NCBI GenBank assembly: GCA_902629075.1
Contig: CACOPK010000001.1
Coordinates: 1-64,000 of the forward strand
Origin: an uncultured Pelagibacteraceae bacterium
GTDB taxonomy: Bacteria > Pseudomonadota > Alphaproteobacteria > Pelagibacterales > Pelagibacteraceae
Length of the DNA stretch: 64,000 nucleotides
Reading direction: 5' to 3'
Numbering within the stretch: position 1 is the first letter of the stretch; each line of letters begins with the position of its first letter. Below are positions 1 to 9,268 of the stretch, one piece after another. Both the position numbers and the translations under genes were made by a program. The notes under the pieces were generated by a model. It was not told the origin of the DNA. It was given only the letters and a program-made list of their open reading frames with translations, and made no database searches.

Positions 1-107
1 TCTTCATGCCCAGTTTTTCTTCCCAGTATTCCTCTTAACCTCAAAAATATGAAACCTGCAATCATGGCAAGTAAAATAATGTCTATGTATTCAAAACTAT
101 AATTCAT
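1..107 (-). CDS. Tim44-like (TimA) protein, N-terminal part, runs off the left edge
   Basis: Reverse-strand translation from the start codon at 107: MNYSFEYIDIILLAMIAGFIFLRLRGILGRKTGHE, typical N-terminus of alphaproteobacterial Tim44-domain proteins; divergent from fxsA. Confidence 0.8.
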   Translation of the reverse strand, partial: MNYSFEYIDIILLAMIAGFIFLRLRGILGRKTGHE

Positions 108-182
108 TGTATTTTATTTATAATTATAATATTTACTAACTGGGTGTTTTTCAATGACCTAAATTTTAAGATTTAAAGACAA

Positions 183-596
183 ATGAACTCACTTTTATTG
201 ATTATAATTCTAATTCCAGCTATTGAAATTTATTTATTTATAAAAATCGGTGCATCAATTGGAGCCTTTAACACAATTTTACTTATATTTTTAACAGCAT
301 TCATTGGTGTTTATTATGCAAGGGCTGAGGGTCTAAATACCTTGAATAAGGGTATAAAAAAAATGATTAAAAATGAAATTCCTGCGTATGAGATGGTTTC
401 TGGGGCATTAATCGCTATTGGAGCTATTTTTTTAATAATTCCTGGCTTTGCAACAGATCTTATAGGTTTTTTGATAATATTTCCACCAACAAGAAAGCTA
501 ATTTTTAAAAAATTCGAAAATAAAAAACAGAATGATAGCTCGGTTAAAAAAGATTATATAGAGGGAGAATATAAAGACTTAGATGATGGAAAATAA
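183..596 (+). CDS. fxsA: FxsA family membrane protein
   Basis: Hydrophobic N-terminus with LLIFLTAFIGVYYARAEGL and GFATDLIGFLIIFPPTR motifs; adjacent to secB. Confidence 0.85.
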   Translation: MNSLLLIIILIPAIEIYLFIKIGASIGAFNTILLIFLTAFIGVYYARAEGLNTLNKGIKKMIKNEIPAYEMVSGALIAIGAIFLIIPGFATDLIGFLIIFPPTRKLIFKKFENKKQNDSSVKKDYIEGEYKDLDDGK

Positions 597-1017
597 AAAC
601 AAACCATTTAAGATCATTTTGGAATATATAAAAGATCTCTCTATAGAAACACCAAGCGCTAGTACTTTACTCAATGTAAGAGAACGTTTGGGTGACTATC
701 ACATGGATATTGATATATCAACATTGGCTTTGAAAAACAAATCCCTAGAAGTTACAACTAAATTAATCTTACAAGATAAAAATGAAAATAAAGAAAAATC
801 TTTTTTTGAGATTAAATATGCAACTGTTATTTCAATAGATTCTTCTATTAAAGATAAAAAAATGATAAGTAGAATTGTTTTGTGTGATTTACAAAATATT
901 ATTTACCCTAAAATAGAAAAGATTTTTATTAGTCTTATAAAGGATGCGGGCTATCCGGGGGTTAAGTTTGAAAAAAAGGTAGATTTTGAAAAAATGTATA
1001 ATGATAAGTTTAATTAA
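583..1017 (+). CDS. secB: SecB-like export chaperone (divergent)
   Basis: FKIILEYIKDLSIETPSA... SecB-like N-terminus; fxsA-secB-dnaQ synteny. Confidence 0.8.
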   Translation: MMENKNKPFKIILEYIKDLSIETPSASTLLNVRERLGDYHMDIDISTLALKNKSLEVTTKLILQDKNENKEKSFFEIKYATVISIDSSIKDKKMISRIVLCDLQNIIYPKIEKIFISLIKDAGYPGVKFEKKVDFEKMYNDKFN

Positions 1018-1679
1018 AAAAAGTTTTTTTTTATTTCTTTCTTAAGAAAATCTTTGTGCATTTTTATTTCTTTTTCAGTAGGTTTTATAATTTTATTAAA
1101 ATATTTTATATTTAAGTCTTTAGAGATTTCATTGTTTAGAGTACTCTCTACTGCGAGATCCAAAGTTGGTTCTTTTTGATCTAAAAGATTTATATATACC
1201 TTTGAAAGTAATTCGCAGTCTATTACTGCATTATGTTTTTCTCTTCTTGAATTATCAATATTATATTTTTTACAAAGCGCGTCTAGACTTGTTCCTGATC
1301 CTGGGAATTTCTGTCTTGCAATTTGTAGTGTATCTACTATTTCCTCTGAAATTTTTTTATTTCCTAATAACATAAGTTCGTTATTTAAATGCGAAAGGTC
1401 AAACTCTGCATTGTGTATTACGAGTCTTTTGCCTTTTATGAATTTCAAAAATTCTTCAACGATGTCTACAAATTTTTTTTGTTTAGATAAAAACTCATCA
1501 GTATACCCATGAACTTTGAAAGCATCCTCCGAAACTTTTCTTTCGGGGTTTAAGTAGCAGTGAAATTTATTTTTTGTTGGTATTAAATCTTTCAGTTCTA
1601 TACAACCGATTTCAACGATTCTGTGGCCTTCTGATACTTTTAATCCTGTAGTTTCGGTATCTAATACCACTTCAATCAT
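1014..1679 (-). CDS. dnaQ: DNA polymerase III epsilon subunit
   Basis: VVLDTETTGL exonuclease motif, HNAEFDLSHLN, DALCKKYNIDNSRREKHNAVIDCELL. Confidence 0.95.
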   Translation of the reverse strand: MIEVVLDTETTGLKVSEGHRIVEIGCIELKDLIPTKNKFHCYLNPERKVSEDAFKVHGYTDEFLSKQKKFVDIVEEFLKFIKGKRLVIHNAEFDLSHLNNELMLLGNKKISEEIVDTLQIARQKFPGSGTSLDALCKKYNIDNSRREKHNAVIDCELLSKVYINLLDQKEPTLDLAVESTLNNEISKDLNIKYFNKIIKPTEKEIKMHKDFLKKEIKKNFF

Positions 1680-2238
1680 TTAGTTGTTTTTTAATAATTT
1701 TTATTTGTTTAATAATATTATTTTTATGGGAATTATTTTCAATTACAAAATCACATAATTTAAATTTTTTTTTAACATTTAGCTGTTTGGATTTTAAGAT
1801 ATCAAATACTTTTTTATTAAAATTTCCTCTTTTTTGTAACCTTTTAATAATTGTTTTTTTCGACGTTTTTACTCCAATTAGCAAATCTGATTTTTTATAT
1901 AATTTATTTTCTATTATAAGTGGAATATCGAGAACTACATACTTTTTATGGCAATTTTTTTTTTCAAATTTTTTTAAACTTACTCTGACATGTGGATGAA
2001 CTATTTTGGATAAAGTTTTAATATTATTTTTATTAAGTATTTTTCTTATTTCAGATTTTTTAATTGGAAAAGATTTAATACTTTTAGGGAATTTTCTGTT
2101 TAATTTTTTAAAACAATCTTTATTGGTTTTATAGATTGTTTTTACCTCTTTATCTGCATTGAATACTGGATAGCCAAAACATTTTGCAACAAATGTTTTT
2201 CCCGAGGCTATTTCACCAACTAAAGCAATTCTAATCAT
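1672..2238 (-). CDS. coaE: Dephospho-CoA kinase
   Basis: GEIASGKTFVAK P-loop, FNADKEVKTIY, VVLDIPLIIENKLY. Confidence 0.88.
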   Translation of the reverse strand: MIRIALVGEIASGKTFVAKCFGYPVFNADKEVKTIYKTNKDCFKKLNRKFPKSIKSFPIKKSEIRKILNKNNIKTLSKIVHPHVRVSLKKFEKKNCHKKYVVLDIPLIIENKLYKKSDLLIGVKTSKKTIIKRLQKRGNFNKKVFDILKSKQLNVKKKFKLCDFVIENNSHKNNIIKQIKIIKKQLND

Positions 2239-3027
2239 TTAATTTGAGAGTAATTCCCACAATTTATCATCAACATGTGGTTTATAACCAAGCCATGTTT
2301 CGTAAGATTTTTGAGCCTGGAATATAAACATAGACATACCATTCTTTGTATAATTTGATAATTCCCGTTCTTTAAGAAATTTTGTTTTACCTGAATAAAT
2401 TAAATCATAAAAAAGCTTATCCCTACAATCACTAAAATCTATTTCGATTTTATCATTTTCCTTTAAACCGACGCTTGTGGTATTAATAATAATATCAAAT
2501 TTTTTTGGTCTTTTTCCCCAATCTAAAATTTTTATTTCTGGGAATAACTTTTTTAAATTTTCAGCTTTTTGCTTTGTTCTATTGCTTACATATATTTCTG
2601 AGATACTTTTGGATTTAAGAGAATATATTATAGAAGGAGTAACTCCTCCTGCTCCAAGAATAAAAGCATTTTTTCCCTCTATTTTAAACTTTGTTTGTAT
2701 TAAGCTTAACACAAAACCCTCACAATCAGTATTATGACCACATACTTTTCCATCGGTTTTAAATATTGTGTTAACCGATTGTGTTTTTTCAGCAATTATA
2801 CTTAGTTTATCTAAATATTTAATAATTGAATTTTTAAAGGGCACAGTTACATTTATTCCAGAAATTTTTCCACTTTTAACATTTGAAATTAGTCCCTCTA
2901 ACTCAACCTCTTCTACTTTTTTTTTCTCGTAGATTGCATCCTCATTATGAGCTTTAAACCAATAATTATGTAAAATTGGGGATAAAGAATGCTTAATTGG
3001 GTTTCCTATTACTAAATACTTTTCCAT
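2239..3027 (-). CDS. aroE: Shikimate dehydrogenase
   Basis: VIGNPIKHSLSPILHNYWF, GINVTVPFK, GAGGVTPSIIYSL. Confidence 0.95.
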   Translation of the reverse strand: MEKYLVIGNPIKHSLSPILHNYWFKAHNEDAIYEKKKVEEVELEGLISNVKSGKISGINVTVPFKNSIIKYLDKLSIIAEKTQSVNTIFKTDGKVCGHNTDCEGFVLSLIQTKFKIEGKNAFILGAGGVTPSIIYSLKSKSISEIYVSNRTKQKAENLKKLFPEIKILDWGKRPKKFDIIINTTSVGLKENDKIEIDFSDCRDKLFYDLIYSGKTKFLKERELSNYTKNGMSMFIFQAQKSYETWLGYKPHVDDKLWELLSN

Positions 3028-3623
3028 TGTAATTGTAAGTACTCCTTAATTTTGTCAATTGGAAGGCCCATTATTGTATTTTCATCTCCCTTAATTTTTG
3101 AAAATAACGATCTTCCCTCTCCTTCAATTTGGTAAACATTATAGGCATATAATTTTTCGTCAGGTATTTTTGATAGATATTTCTTCAATTCCTCTTCTGT
3201 AAAATCTTTCATTGTAAGCTCTGCTTTATCGGTATGATTCCAAATCATTGATCCATTTTTAGAAATTGAAACAGAGCTAATTAAGTAATGCTTCTTACCA
3301 TTAAGTTTTTTTAAAATTTTTAAAGCCTCATCCCGATTTGTAGGTTTAGATATTATTTCCCCCCCCAAATCAATTACACTGTCTGCTCCAAGCACTATTG
3401 AATTTTGGTTTGATGAACTTACTTTTGTTGCTTTGATTTCTGCCAGGTTTTTACTAATTAATTCTGGTGACGCTCCCTCGTTAACTAGACTTTGTTTAAT
3501 TGGCTCTTCATCTATATTTGATGTTATTACTTTACATCTAATATTGTTGTTTTCTAAAATTTCTTTCCTTACTTTGCTTTTGGAGGCTAAAATTATTTCA
3601 TTTTTTATTTGCATATATTTCAT
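3012..3623 (-). CDS. maf: Maf/YhdE family nucleotide pyrophosphatase
   Basis: LASKSKVRKEIL, VLGADSVIDLGGEIISKP, YLISSVSI; maf-aroE-coaE synteny. Confidence 0.9.
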   Translation of the reverse strand: MKYMQIKNEIILASKSKVRKEILENNNIRCKVITSNIDEEPIKQSLVNEGASPELISKNLAEIKATKVSSSNQNSIVLGADSVIDLGGEIISKPTNRDEALKILKKLNGKKHYLISSVSISKNGSMIWNHTDKAELTMKDFTEEELKKYLSKIPDEKLYAYNVYQIEGEGRSLFSKIKGDENTIMGLPIDKIKEYLQLQWKSI

Positions 3624-4422
3624 GAATTTTTATTATTGATGCTGCTGTTTCTTCAACAGATTTTCTTGTAACGTCAATTACAGGCCATTGGTACTTCTGA
3701 AATGCTTTTTTTGATATTTTAAGCTCGTTTTCAATAGTTTTTATTTTAGTATAATTAATATTTTCATTTTCTTTAATTGTTGTAAGTCTATTTTTTCTAA
3801 CATCGTGTAGTCTGTTTGCTTCCGCTGTAAGACCTATAATACAAGAAGTCTTAGGATTTTTCTTTAGTTTTTCTGGTATGGAATTTTCATTTACTAATGG
3901 AATATTTGAAGTTTTAAATCCTCTATTTGCAAGATAAATTGAAGTTGGTGTTTTGCTTGTTCTACTAACACCCAATAATATTATGTCTGATTTTTCAACA
4001 TCAGTTAATGAATTTCCATCATCATGATTCATGGTAAATTGAATTGCTTCAATTCTTTTATAATATTCTTCATTAAGAGCGTGTTGTCCACTAGGAATAT
4101 TTGTTGCTTTTTGATTAAGGAGTTTTGAAAAATTTAAAATTAAATCACCAAGAACACCAAAACACGGTATGTTTTTTTTGTTTGCCTCTTGTGACAAGAA
4201 CTTTGCAAGCTTATTATCTACTATAGTGTATAAAATAATTGAGTCTTCTCGCTTTTTGGCTTCTTCTAAAATTTTTAACAATTGATTTTCAGTTCTCGTA
4301 AATGAAAAATGGAATAAATTATGTTCAAATTTTTCAAACTGTGCTTTTAGGGCCATAAAAATTCTATCAAGAGTTTCTCCAGTCGAGTCTGAAATCAAAT
4401 ATATATTATGTGTATTTTTCAT
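3598..4422 (-). CDS. Kinase/pyrophosphorylase (DUF299, PEP synthase/PPDK regulatory protein)
   Basis: YLISDSTGETLDRIFMALKAQF, ILLGVSRTSKTPTSIYLANRGFKTSNIPLV, WPVIDVTRKSVEETAASII. Confidence 0.93.
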   Translation of the reverse strand: MKNTHNIYLISDSTGETLDRIFMALKAQFEKFEHNLFHFSFTRTENQLLKILEEAKKREDSIILYTIVDNKLAKFLSQEANKKNIPCFGVLGDLILNFSKLLNQKATNIPSGQHALNEEYYKRIEAIQFTMNHDDGNSLTDVEKSDIILLGVSRTSKTPTSIYLANRGFKTSNIPLVNENSIPEKLKKNPKTSCIIGLTAEANRLHDVRKNRLTTIKENENINYTKIKTIENELKISKKAFQKYQWPVIDVTRKSVEETAASIIKIHEIYANKK

Positions 4423-4695
4423 GTATAAAAGCTTTGTTATTAGATTAATACTTTCTTCATCGATGCAAAAATTAAAAAAGTTATTTTCTATAATTAGTTA
4501 TTAACACATTTAAACAAGTGAAAAAAATATATTAATATCGAATAAAATTGTTAATTTTATTTAAAAAATTAGATAAATAGAGAAATTTGGGACACTATTA
4601 TTGTGGGTAAAAGTGTGAAAAAAAGTGTATGAAATTTAATTAAACTAATTCACAGGATAATAATATAAAACAATAAAACTATTTATAATTTATTT
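4423..4695. other. oriC: Candidate chromosomal origin of replication (oriC)
   Basis: AT-rich gap between divergent PPSR and hemE, the alphaproteobacterial oriC location (as in Caulobacter); one 1-mismatch DnaA-box-like site (TGTGGGTAA 4602-4610, reverse of TTACCCACA) and weaker 2-mismatch sites at 4614-4622 and 4646-4654; transcription diverges here. Confidence 0.68.
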
Positions 4696-5697
4696 ATGGG
4701 TGCTATTAAAGATTGTATTAACGGTAAAAAAATTAGCAATACTCCTGTTTGGTTTATGAGACAAGCAGGAAGATATTTGCCTGAGTTTAGAGAAATAAGA
4801 TCTAGAAATACCAATTTTATCGAATTATGTTTGAACCCAAGCCTCTCTAAAGAAATAAGTATCCAACCACTCAAAAGATTCAATCTAGATGCTTTAATTA
4901 TATTTTCTGACATTCTTTTTATACCATATGCTTTAGGTCAATCAGTTGAATTTCAAAAAAATTTTGGACCAAAGCTTGGAGAACTTGATTACAAAGACAT
5001 TCTAGGTAAGTCAGACAAAGAAATATCACTAAAATTAAATCCTATTTATGAACTCATTAAAATAACATCCAAAGATGAAATTTTAAATGATAAGGACTTA
5101 ATTGGATTTACCGGTGCTACATGGACAATTATGGTTTATATGTTGAATAAGAAATCACCTAAAAAAAAGTTAGATGAAAATATATTTAATAATCTGCAGC
5201 AGGATGATTTAATAACTAAAATTGTACAAGCTCAAAAAATACATATTAAAAATCAAGTTGAAAGTGGAGCTTCTTTAATACAGATTTTTGATAGTTGGGC
5301 CGGTTTATTAGATGAGGAAAAAATAGAGAAATATATATACCAACCTACAAAAGAAATTGTTGAGTTCACCAAAAGATTAGGAGTTGAAGTTATTTGCTTC
5401 CCAAGAAATATCAAAAACTATAAAAAATTTTGTGAAATAGTTAATCCAAGCGCAATCAGTATTGATTATGATGTAGACCCAATAAAAATTGCTGAAAGTG
5501 TTAATATACCAATACAAGGAGGGATGGACCCAAAATGCTTGTTGTTAGATAAAAATGACATGTTAAAAAACGCAAAAAGATATTTAGAGATATTTAAAAA
5601 TCATAAATATATCTTTAATCTAGGGCATGGTGTTTTGCCTGAGACCAAACCAGAAAATGTAAAGATATTAGTTGATTATGTGAAAGATTTTAAATGA
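4696..5697 (+). CDS. hemE: Uroporphyrinogen decarboxylase
   Basis: TPVWFMRQAGRYLPEFREIR, IFSDILFIPYALG, GHGVLPETKPENV. Confidence 0.97.
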   Translation: MGAIKDCINGKKISNTPVWFMRQAGRYLPEFREIRSRNTNFIELCLNPSLSKEISIQPLKRFNLDALIIFSDILFIPYALGQSVEFQKNFGPKLGELDYKDILGKSDKEISLKLNPIYELIKITSKDEILNDKDLIGFTGATWTIMVYMLNKKSPKKKLDENIFNNLQQDDLITKIVQAQKIHIKNQVESGASLIQIFDSWAGLLDEEKIEKYIYQPTKEIVEFTKRLGVEVICFPRNIKNYKKFCEIVNPSAISIDYDVDPIKIAESVNIPIQGGMDPKCLLLDKNDMLKNAKRYLEIFKNHKYIFNLGHGVLPETKPENVKILVDYVKDFK

Positions 5698-6692
5698 ATG
5701 AAAATCATCCAAAAATAAACTTTGGAAAAACAGGAGTGCTCCTAATTAATTTAGGAACTCCGGACTCTACAGATTGGTGGGATATAAGAAAATACCTTAA
5801 AGAATTTTTATCAGACAGAAGAGTAATAGAAGTAAACCCAATTATTTGGCAGGTCATACTAAACTTATTTATATTGACTTTTAGACCTTCAAAAACAGCT
5901 AAAGCCTATAAAGAAATATGGATGAACGATATAAACAAATCACCTTTAAGATTTTATACTGAAATGCAGGCAAAAAAACTTAGTGAGAAAATGACAGAAA
6001 AAAGCCTACATATTGATTTTGCCATGAGGTATGGAAACCCGAGCATTAAAAGTAAAATCTACAAAATGCAGGAACAAGGTTGTGAAAATTTAATAATAAT
6101 GCCTTTATACCCGCAGTATGCTGCCGCTACAACAGCAACAGTTTGTGACGAGGTCTATAGAACTTTAATGGGAATGAGGTGGCAACCAAGTTTGCAAATA
6201 ATTTCACATTATGAATCTGAGCCAAAATATATAGAAGCGCTTAAAAATAGTATTGAAAAAAAAATTTCAGAAATTAATTGGCAGCCAGATTTGATTTTAG
6301 CATCTTATCATGGGATACCTCAGAAGTACTTTGATAAGGGAGATCCGTATCATTGCTATTGTCAAAAAACTTCGCGATTACTTGCTGAAAGTTTCAAAAA
6401 AATCCCTATTAAAACTACTTTTCAATCCAGGTTTGGACCACAAGCCTGGCTTCAGCCTTACACAGACAAAACATTAGAAAAATTACCAAACGAGGGAACC
6501 AAGAATTTATTAGTAATTTGCCCTGGTTTTGCGAGTGACTGTGTTGAAACGTTAGAGGAAATCTCCATCCAAGGAAAAGATAGCTTTATAAAATCTGGCG
6601 GAAAAAATTTTGATGTTGTACAATGTTTAAATGACAACGATGATCATATAGAATTGCTTGTTGATCTAATTAATAAATACATAAATAGATAA
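5694..6692 (+). CDS. hemH: Ferrochelatase
   Basis: GVLLINLGTPDS, PLYPQYAAATTATV, ASYHGIPQKYFDKGDPYHCYC, FQSRFGPQAWLQPYT. Confidence 0.97.
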   Translation: MNENHPKINFGKTGVLLINLGTPDSTDWWDIRKYLKEFLSDRRVIEVNPIIWQVILNLFILTFRPSKTAKAYKEIWMNDINKSPLRFYTEMQAKKLSEKMTEKSLHIDFAMRYGNPSIKSKIYKMQEQGCENLIIMPLYPQYAAATTATVCDEVYRTLMGMRWQPSLQIISHYESEPKYIEALKNSIEKKISEINWQPDLILASYHGIPQKYFDKGDPYHCYCQKTSRLLAESFKKIPIKTTFQSRFGPQAWLQPYTDKTLEKLPNEGTKNLLVICPGFASDCVETLEEISIQGKDSFIKSGGKNFDVVQCLNDNDDHIELLVDLINKYINR

Positions 6693-6694
6693 AA

Positions 6695-7228
6695 ATGCGA
6701 AATATTCTTCTTTTATATTCTTCTACGGATGGACAAACCAAGTTGATATGTGAAAGAATTCAAGAATCATCAAAAAAAAAAGATTTATTTAAACTCGTTA
6801 ACATAGACGATGTAGAAAAAGAAAATATTTACAATTACAATTATGTAATAATAGGTGCTAGTATTAGATATGGAAAACATAATAAGAAAGTTTTTAAATT
6901 TATAGAAAAATATAAAAATGAATTAAACCAAATAAAAACAGCTTTTTTTTCTGTAAACGTTGTTGCGAGAAAAAGTGATAAAAACACCCCTGAAACCAAT
7001 CCTTATATTATTAAATTTTTAAAAAAAACTAACTGGAGGCCAAATAAAACTGCTGTATTTGCTGGAAAAATTGATTATCCAAATTACAAGTTTATTGATA
7101 AACATATCATTCGTTTAATCATGTACATAACAGATGGCCCAACGGATCTATCCAAAACCTATGAGTTTACAGATTGGAATAGAGTAGATCAATTCGCAAA
7201 AGAAATTAGTAATATTAATGATTATTAG
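6695..7228 (+). CDS. hemG: HemG-type (flavodoxin-like) protoporphyrinogen oxidase
   Basis: LLYSSTDGQTKLICERI, VVIGASIRYG-like motif (YVIIGASIRYGKHNKKVFKF), SVNVVARKSDKNTPETNPYIIKFL, LIMYITDGPTDLSKTYEFTDW; follows hemE-hemH. Confidence 0.88.
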   Translation: MRNILLLYSSTDGQTKLICERIQESSKKKDLFKLVNIDDVEKENIYNYNYVIIGASIRYGKHNKKVFKFIEKYKNELNQIKTAFFSVNVVARKSDKNTPETNPYIIKFLKKTNWRPNKTAVFAGKIDYPNYKFIDKHIIRLIMYITDGPTDLSKTYEFTDWNRVDQFAKEISNINDY

Positions 7229-7283
7229 GGGCTTGAACTTTATAAATTAACATATATATTAGAATTATCACAATAAAACTCCC

Positions 7284-8498
7284 ATGAACATTAAAGAATT
7301 AAAAGGAAAAACATCAGAGCAGCTTATTGACGAAGCTGAAAAATTAGGGATTGAAAATGCAAGCACCCTAAGAAGGCAAGAAATATTATTTGCTATTTTA
7401 AAGAAACATGCAGAAAAAGGTGAAGAGATTACCGGTTTAGGAGTGCTTCAATTACTCCAAGACGGTTTTGGTTTCCTTAGAGCAATGGAGTCCAATTATC
7501 TTCCTGGTCCAGATGATATTTATGTAAGCCCAAATCAAATTAGAAAATTTGGATTAAGAACAGGTGATACGGTAGAAGGACCAGTGAGAGCACCGAAAGT
7601 TGGAGAAAGATACTTTGCATTATTACAAGTAAGCAAAATAAATTTTGAGGAGCCAGAAAAAGTAAGACATAAAATTGCATTCGACAATTTAACCCCCCTT
7701 TATCCAAACAGTCAGTTAATTATGGAGTCTGAAAAAAATAAAGTTGAAAAAAATCCTGATCTAACCCCAAGACTTATTGATTTAGTTAGTCCAATAGGCA
7801 AAGGACAAAGATCATTAATTATTTCGCCTCCAAAAGCAGGAAAAACAATGATTTTGCAAAGCATCGCTAATGCTATTACAGCCAATCATCCAGAATGCTA
7901 TCTTATGGTATTACTTATCGATGAAAGACCAGAAGAGGTAACTGACATGCAAAGAACCGTAAAGGGCGAAGTAATTAGTTCAACATTTGATGAGCCTGCA
8001 CAAAGGCACGTTGCAGTAGCTGAAATGGTTATAGAGAAAGCAAAGAGACTAACAGAGCATAAAAAAGATGTTGTTATATTGCTCGACTCTATAACAAGGC
8101 TTGGTAGAGCATATAACGCCGTTGTTCCAAGCTCAGGCAAAGTACTTACAGGAGGGGTTGATGCAAATGCCCTTCAAAGACCAAAAAGATTTTTTGGAGC
8201 GGCTAGAAATATTGAAGAAGGCGGATCATTAACGATTATTGCAACAGCGTTAATAGATACTGGCAGCAGAATGGATGAAGTGATTTTTGAAGAGTTTAAA
8301 GGAACAGGAAACAGTGAAACTATTTTAGATAGAAAAATATCAGAAAAAAGAATATTTCCTGCAATTGATATTACAAAATCTGGCACAAGAAGAGAGGAAT
8401 TGCTTTTTGATAAAAGCGACCTTCAAAAAATGAATGTTTTAAGAAGAATAATTGCTCCTATGGGATCAATGGTGCAAAAATTGCTTATGAATCAATAA
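7284..8498 (+). CDS. rho: Transcription termination factor Rho; C-terminus truncated and replaced by a short non-homologous tail (VQKLLMNQ)
   Basis: [50 protein letters not shown] departs from the Rho family after ...[10 protein letters not shown] at about 8471. Confidence 0.95.
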   Translation: MNIKELKGKTSEQLIDEAEKLGIENASTLRRQEILFAILKKHAEKGEEITGLGVLQLLQDGFGFLRAMESNYLPGPDDIYVSPNQIRKFGLRTGDTVEGPVRAPKVGERYFALLQVSKINFEEPEKVRHKIAFDNLTPLYPNSQLIMESEKNKVEKNPDLTPRLIDLVSPIGKGQRSLIISPPKAGKTMILQSIANAITANHPECYLMVLLIDERPEEVTDMQRTVKGEVISSTFDEPAQRHVAVAEMVIEKAKRLTEHKKDVVILLDSITRLGRAYNAVVPSSGKVLTGGVDANALQRPKRFFGAARNIEEGGSLTIIATALIDTGSRMDEVIFEEFKGTGNSETILDRKISEKRIFPAIDITKSGTRREELLFDKSDLQKMNVLRRIIAPMGSMVQKLLMNQ

Positions 8499-8848
8499 TA
8501 ACTTCTTTCGCTAGCGGAAAGATAAATGAAATAAAAACCCTACTAAATAAAGATGTTTACAATTCTTTTCATGAAGCAATTAAAGAAAGATCTACAAAAC
8601 AACTTAAGAATGAAACAACTTTTATTGGAATTAACTCAGCTGAGATCAAAGACCATAATCAAAATAATGATTTATTAGAAGTAAGTGTAAATTTTATTAG
8701 TGAAATTATAACTTGTATCAAAGATAAAGAAAATAAAATTATTTCAGGAGATCCTCAAAAAATTAAAAAGGTTAATGATACTTGGAAATTTTCAAGAAAC
8801 ATTAGATCACAAAATCCTAATTGGCAATTGGTCGAAACTGAAGTCTAA
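8471..8848 (+). pseudogene. 3' fragment of a Tim44-domain (TimA) gene, 5' part missing at this locus
   Basis: Open frame 8471-8848 reads [37 protein letters not shown]...LEVSVNFISEIITCIKDKENKIISGDPQKIKKVNDTWKFSRNIRSQNPNWQLVETEV*, typical Tim44 C-terminal domain; it overlaps the rho 3' end out of frame and has no start of its own. Confidence 0.88.
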
Positions 8849-9268
8849 TTGAATAAAAAAATAACAGATAAAGATAAAAAGGCTTGGCAAGAATTTGTTA
8901 ATTCTAAAGAAAAATTATACGATAAAGATCAACAATTTTCTAAAAAAAATTTATCTAATTCTGAAAAAACTATAGACCTACACGGATTTAATTTAAAAGA
9001 GGCAAATACAGAAATCGAAAAATTTATTTTAACATGTTTCGAAAAAGGTATTTATAAGATAAACATCATAACTGGAAAGGGCAGCAGGTCAAAAAATATA
9101 GAAGACCCTTATCAATCAAAAGATCTTAGTATTTTAAAACACTCTATACCAAATTATATTAAAGAAAATAAAGATTTAATGAATAAAATTTCAAAAATTG
9201 ATTTTGATTCTGTTTCAAATCCAAATTTAGGTAGTTTTTACATTACATTAAAAAAAAAAAATGGTTAA
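8849..9268 (+). CDS. Smr-domain protein (DUF1675-like)
   Basis: TIDLHGFNLKEANTEIEKFI and INIITGKGSRS Smr motifs; TTG start likely. Confidence 0.85.
   Translation: MNKKITDKDKKAWQEFVNSKEKLYDKDQQFSKKNLSNSEKTIDLHGFNLKEANTEIEKFILTCFEKGIYKINIITGKGSRSKNIEDPYQSKDLSILKHSIPNYIKENKDLMNKISKIDFDSVSNPNLGSFYITLKKKNG

Noticed and set aside
7898-8386. Antisense ORFs inside rho (and the many other 60-110 aa ORFs opposite well-identified genes across the window)
   Set aside because: They lie wholly within strongly supported CDSs on the other strand, have no recognisable domains and are expected in AT-rich coding sequence.
8471-8848. Calling the Tim44 3' fragment an intact small gene
   Set aside because: The homology begins in the middle of the Tim44 domain inside the rho 3' end, with no plausible start or ribosome-binding site; a fragment at a junction explains it better.
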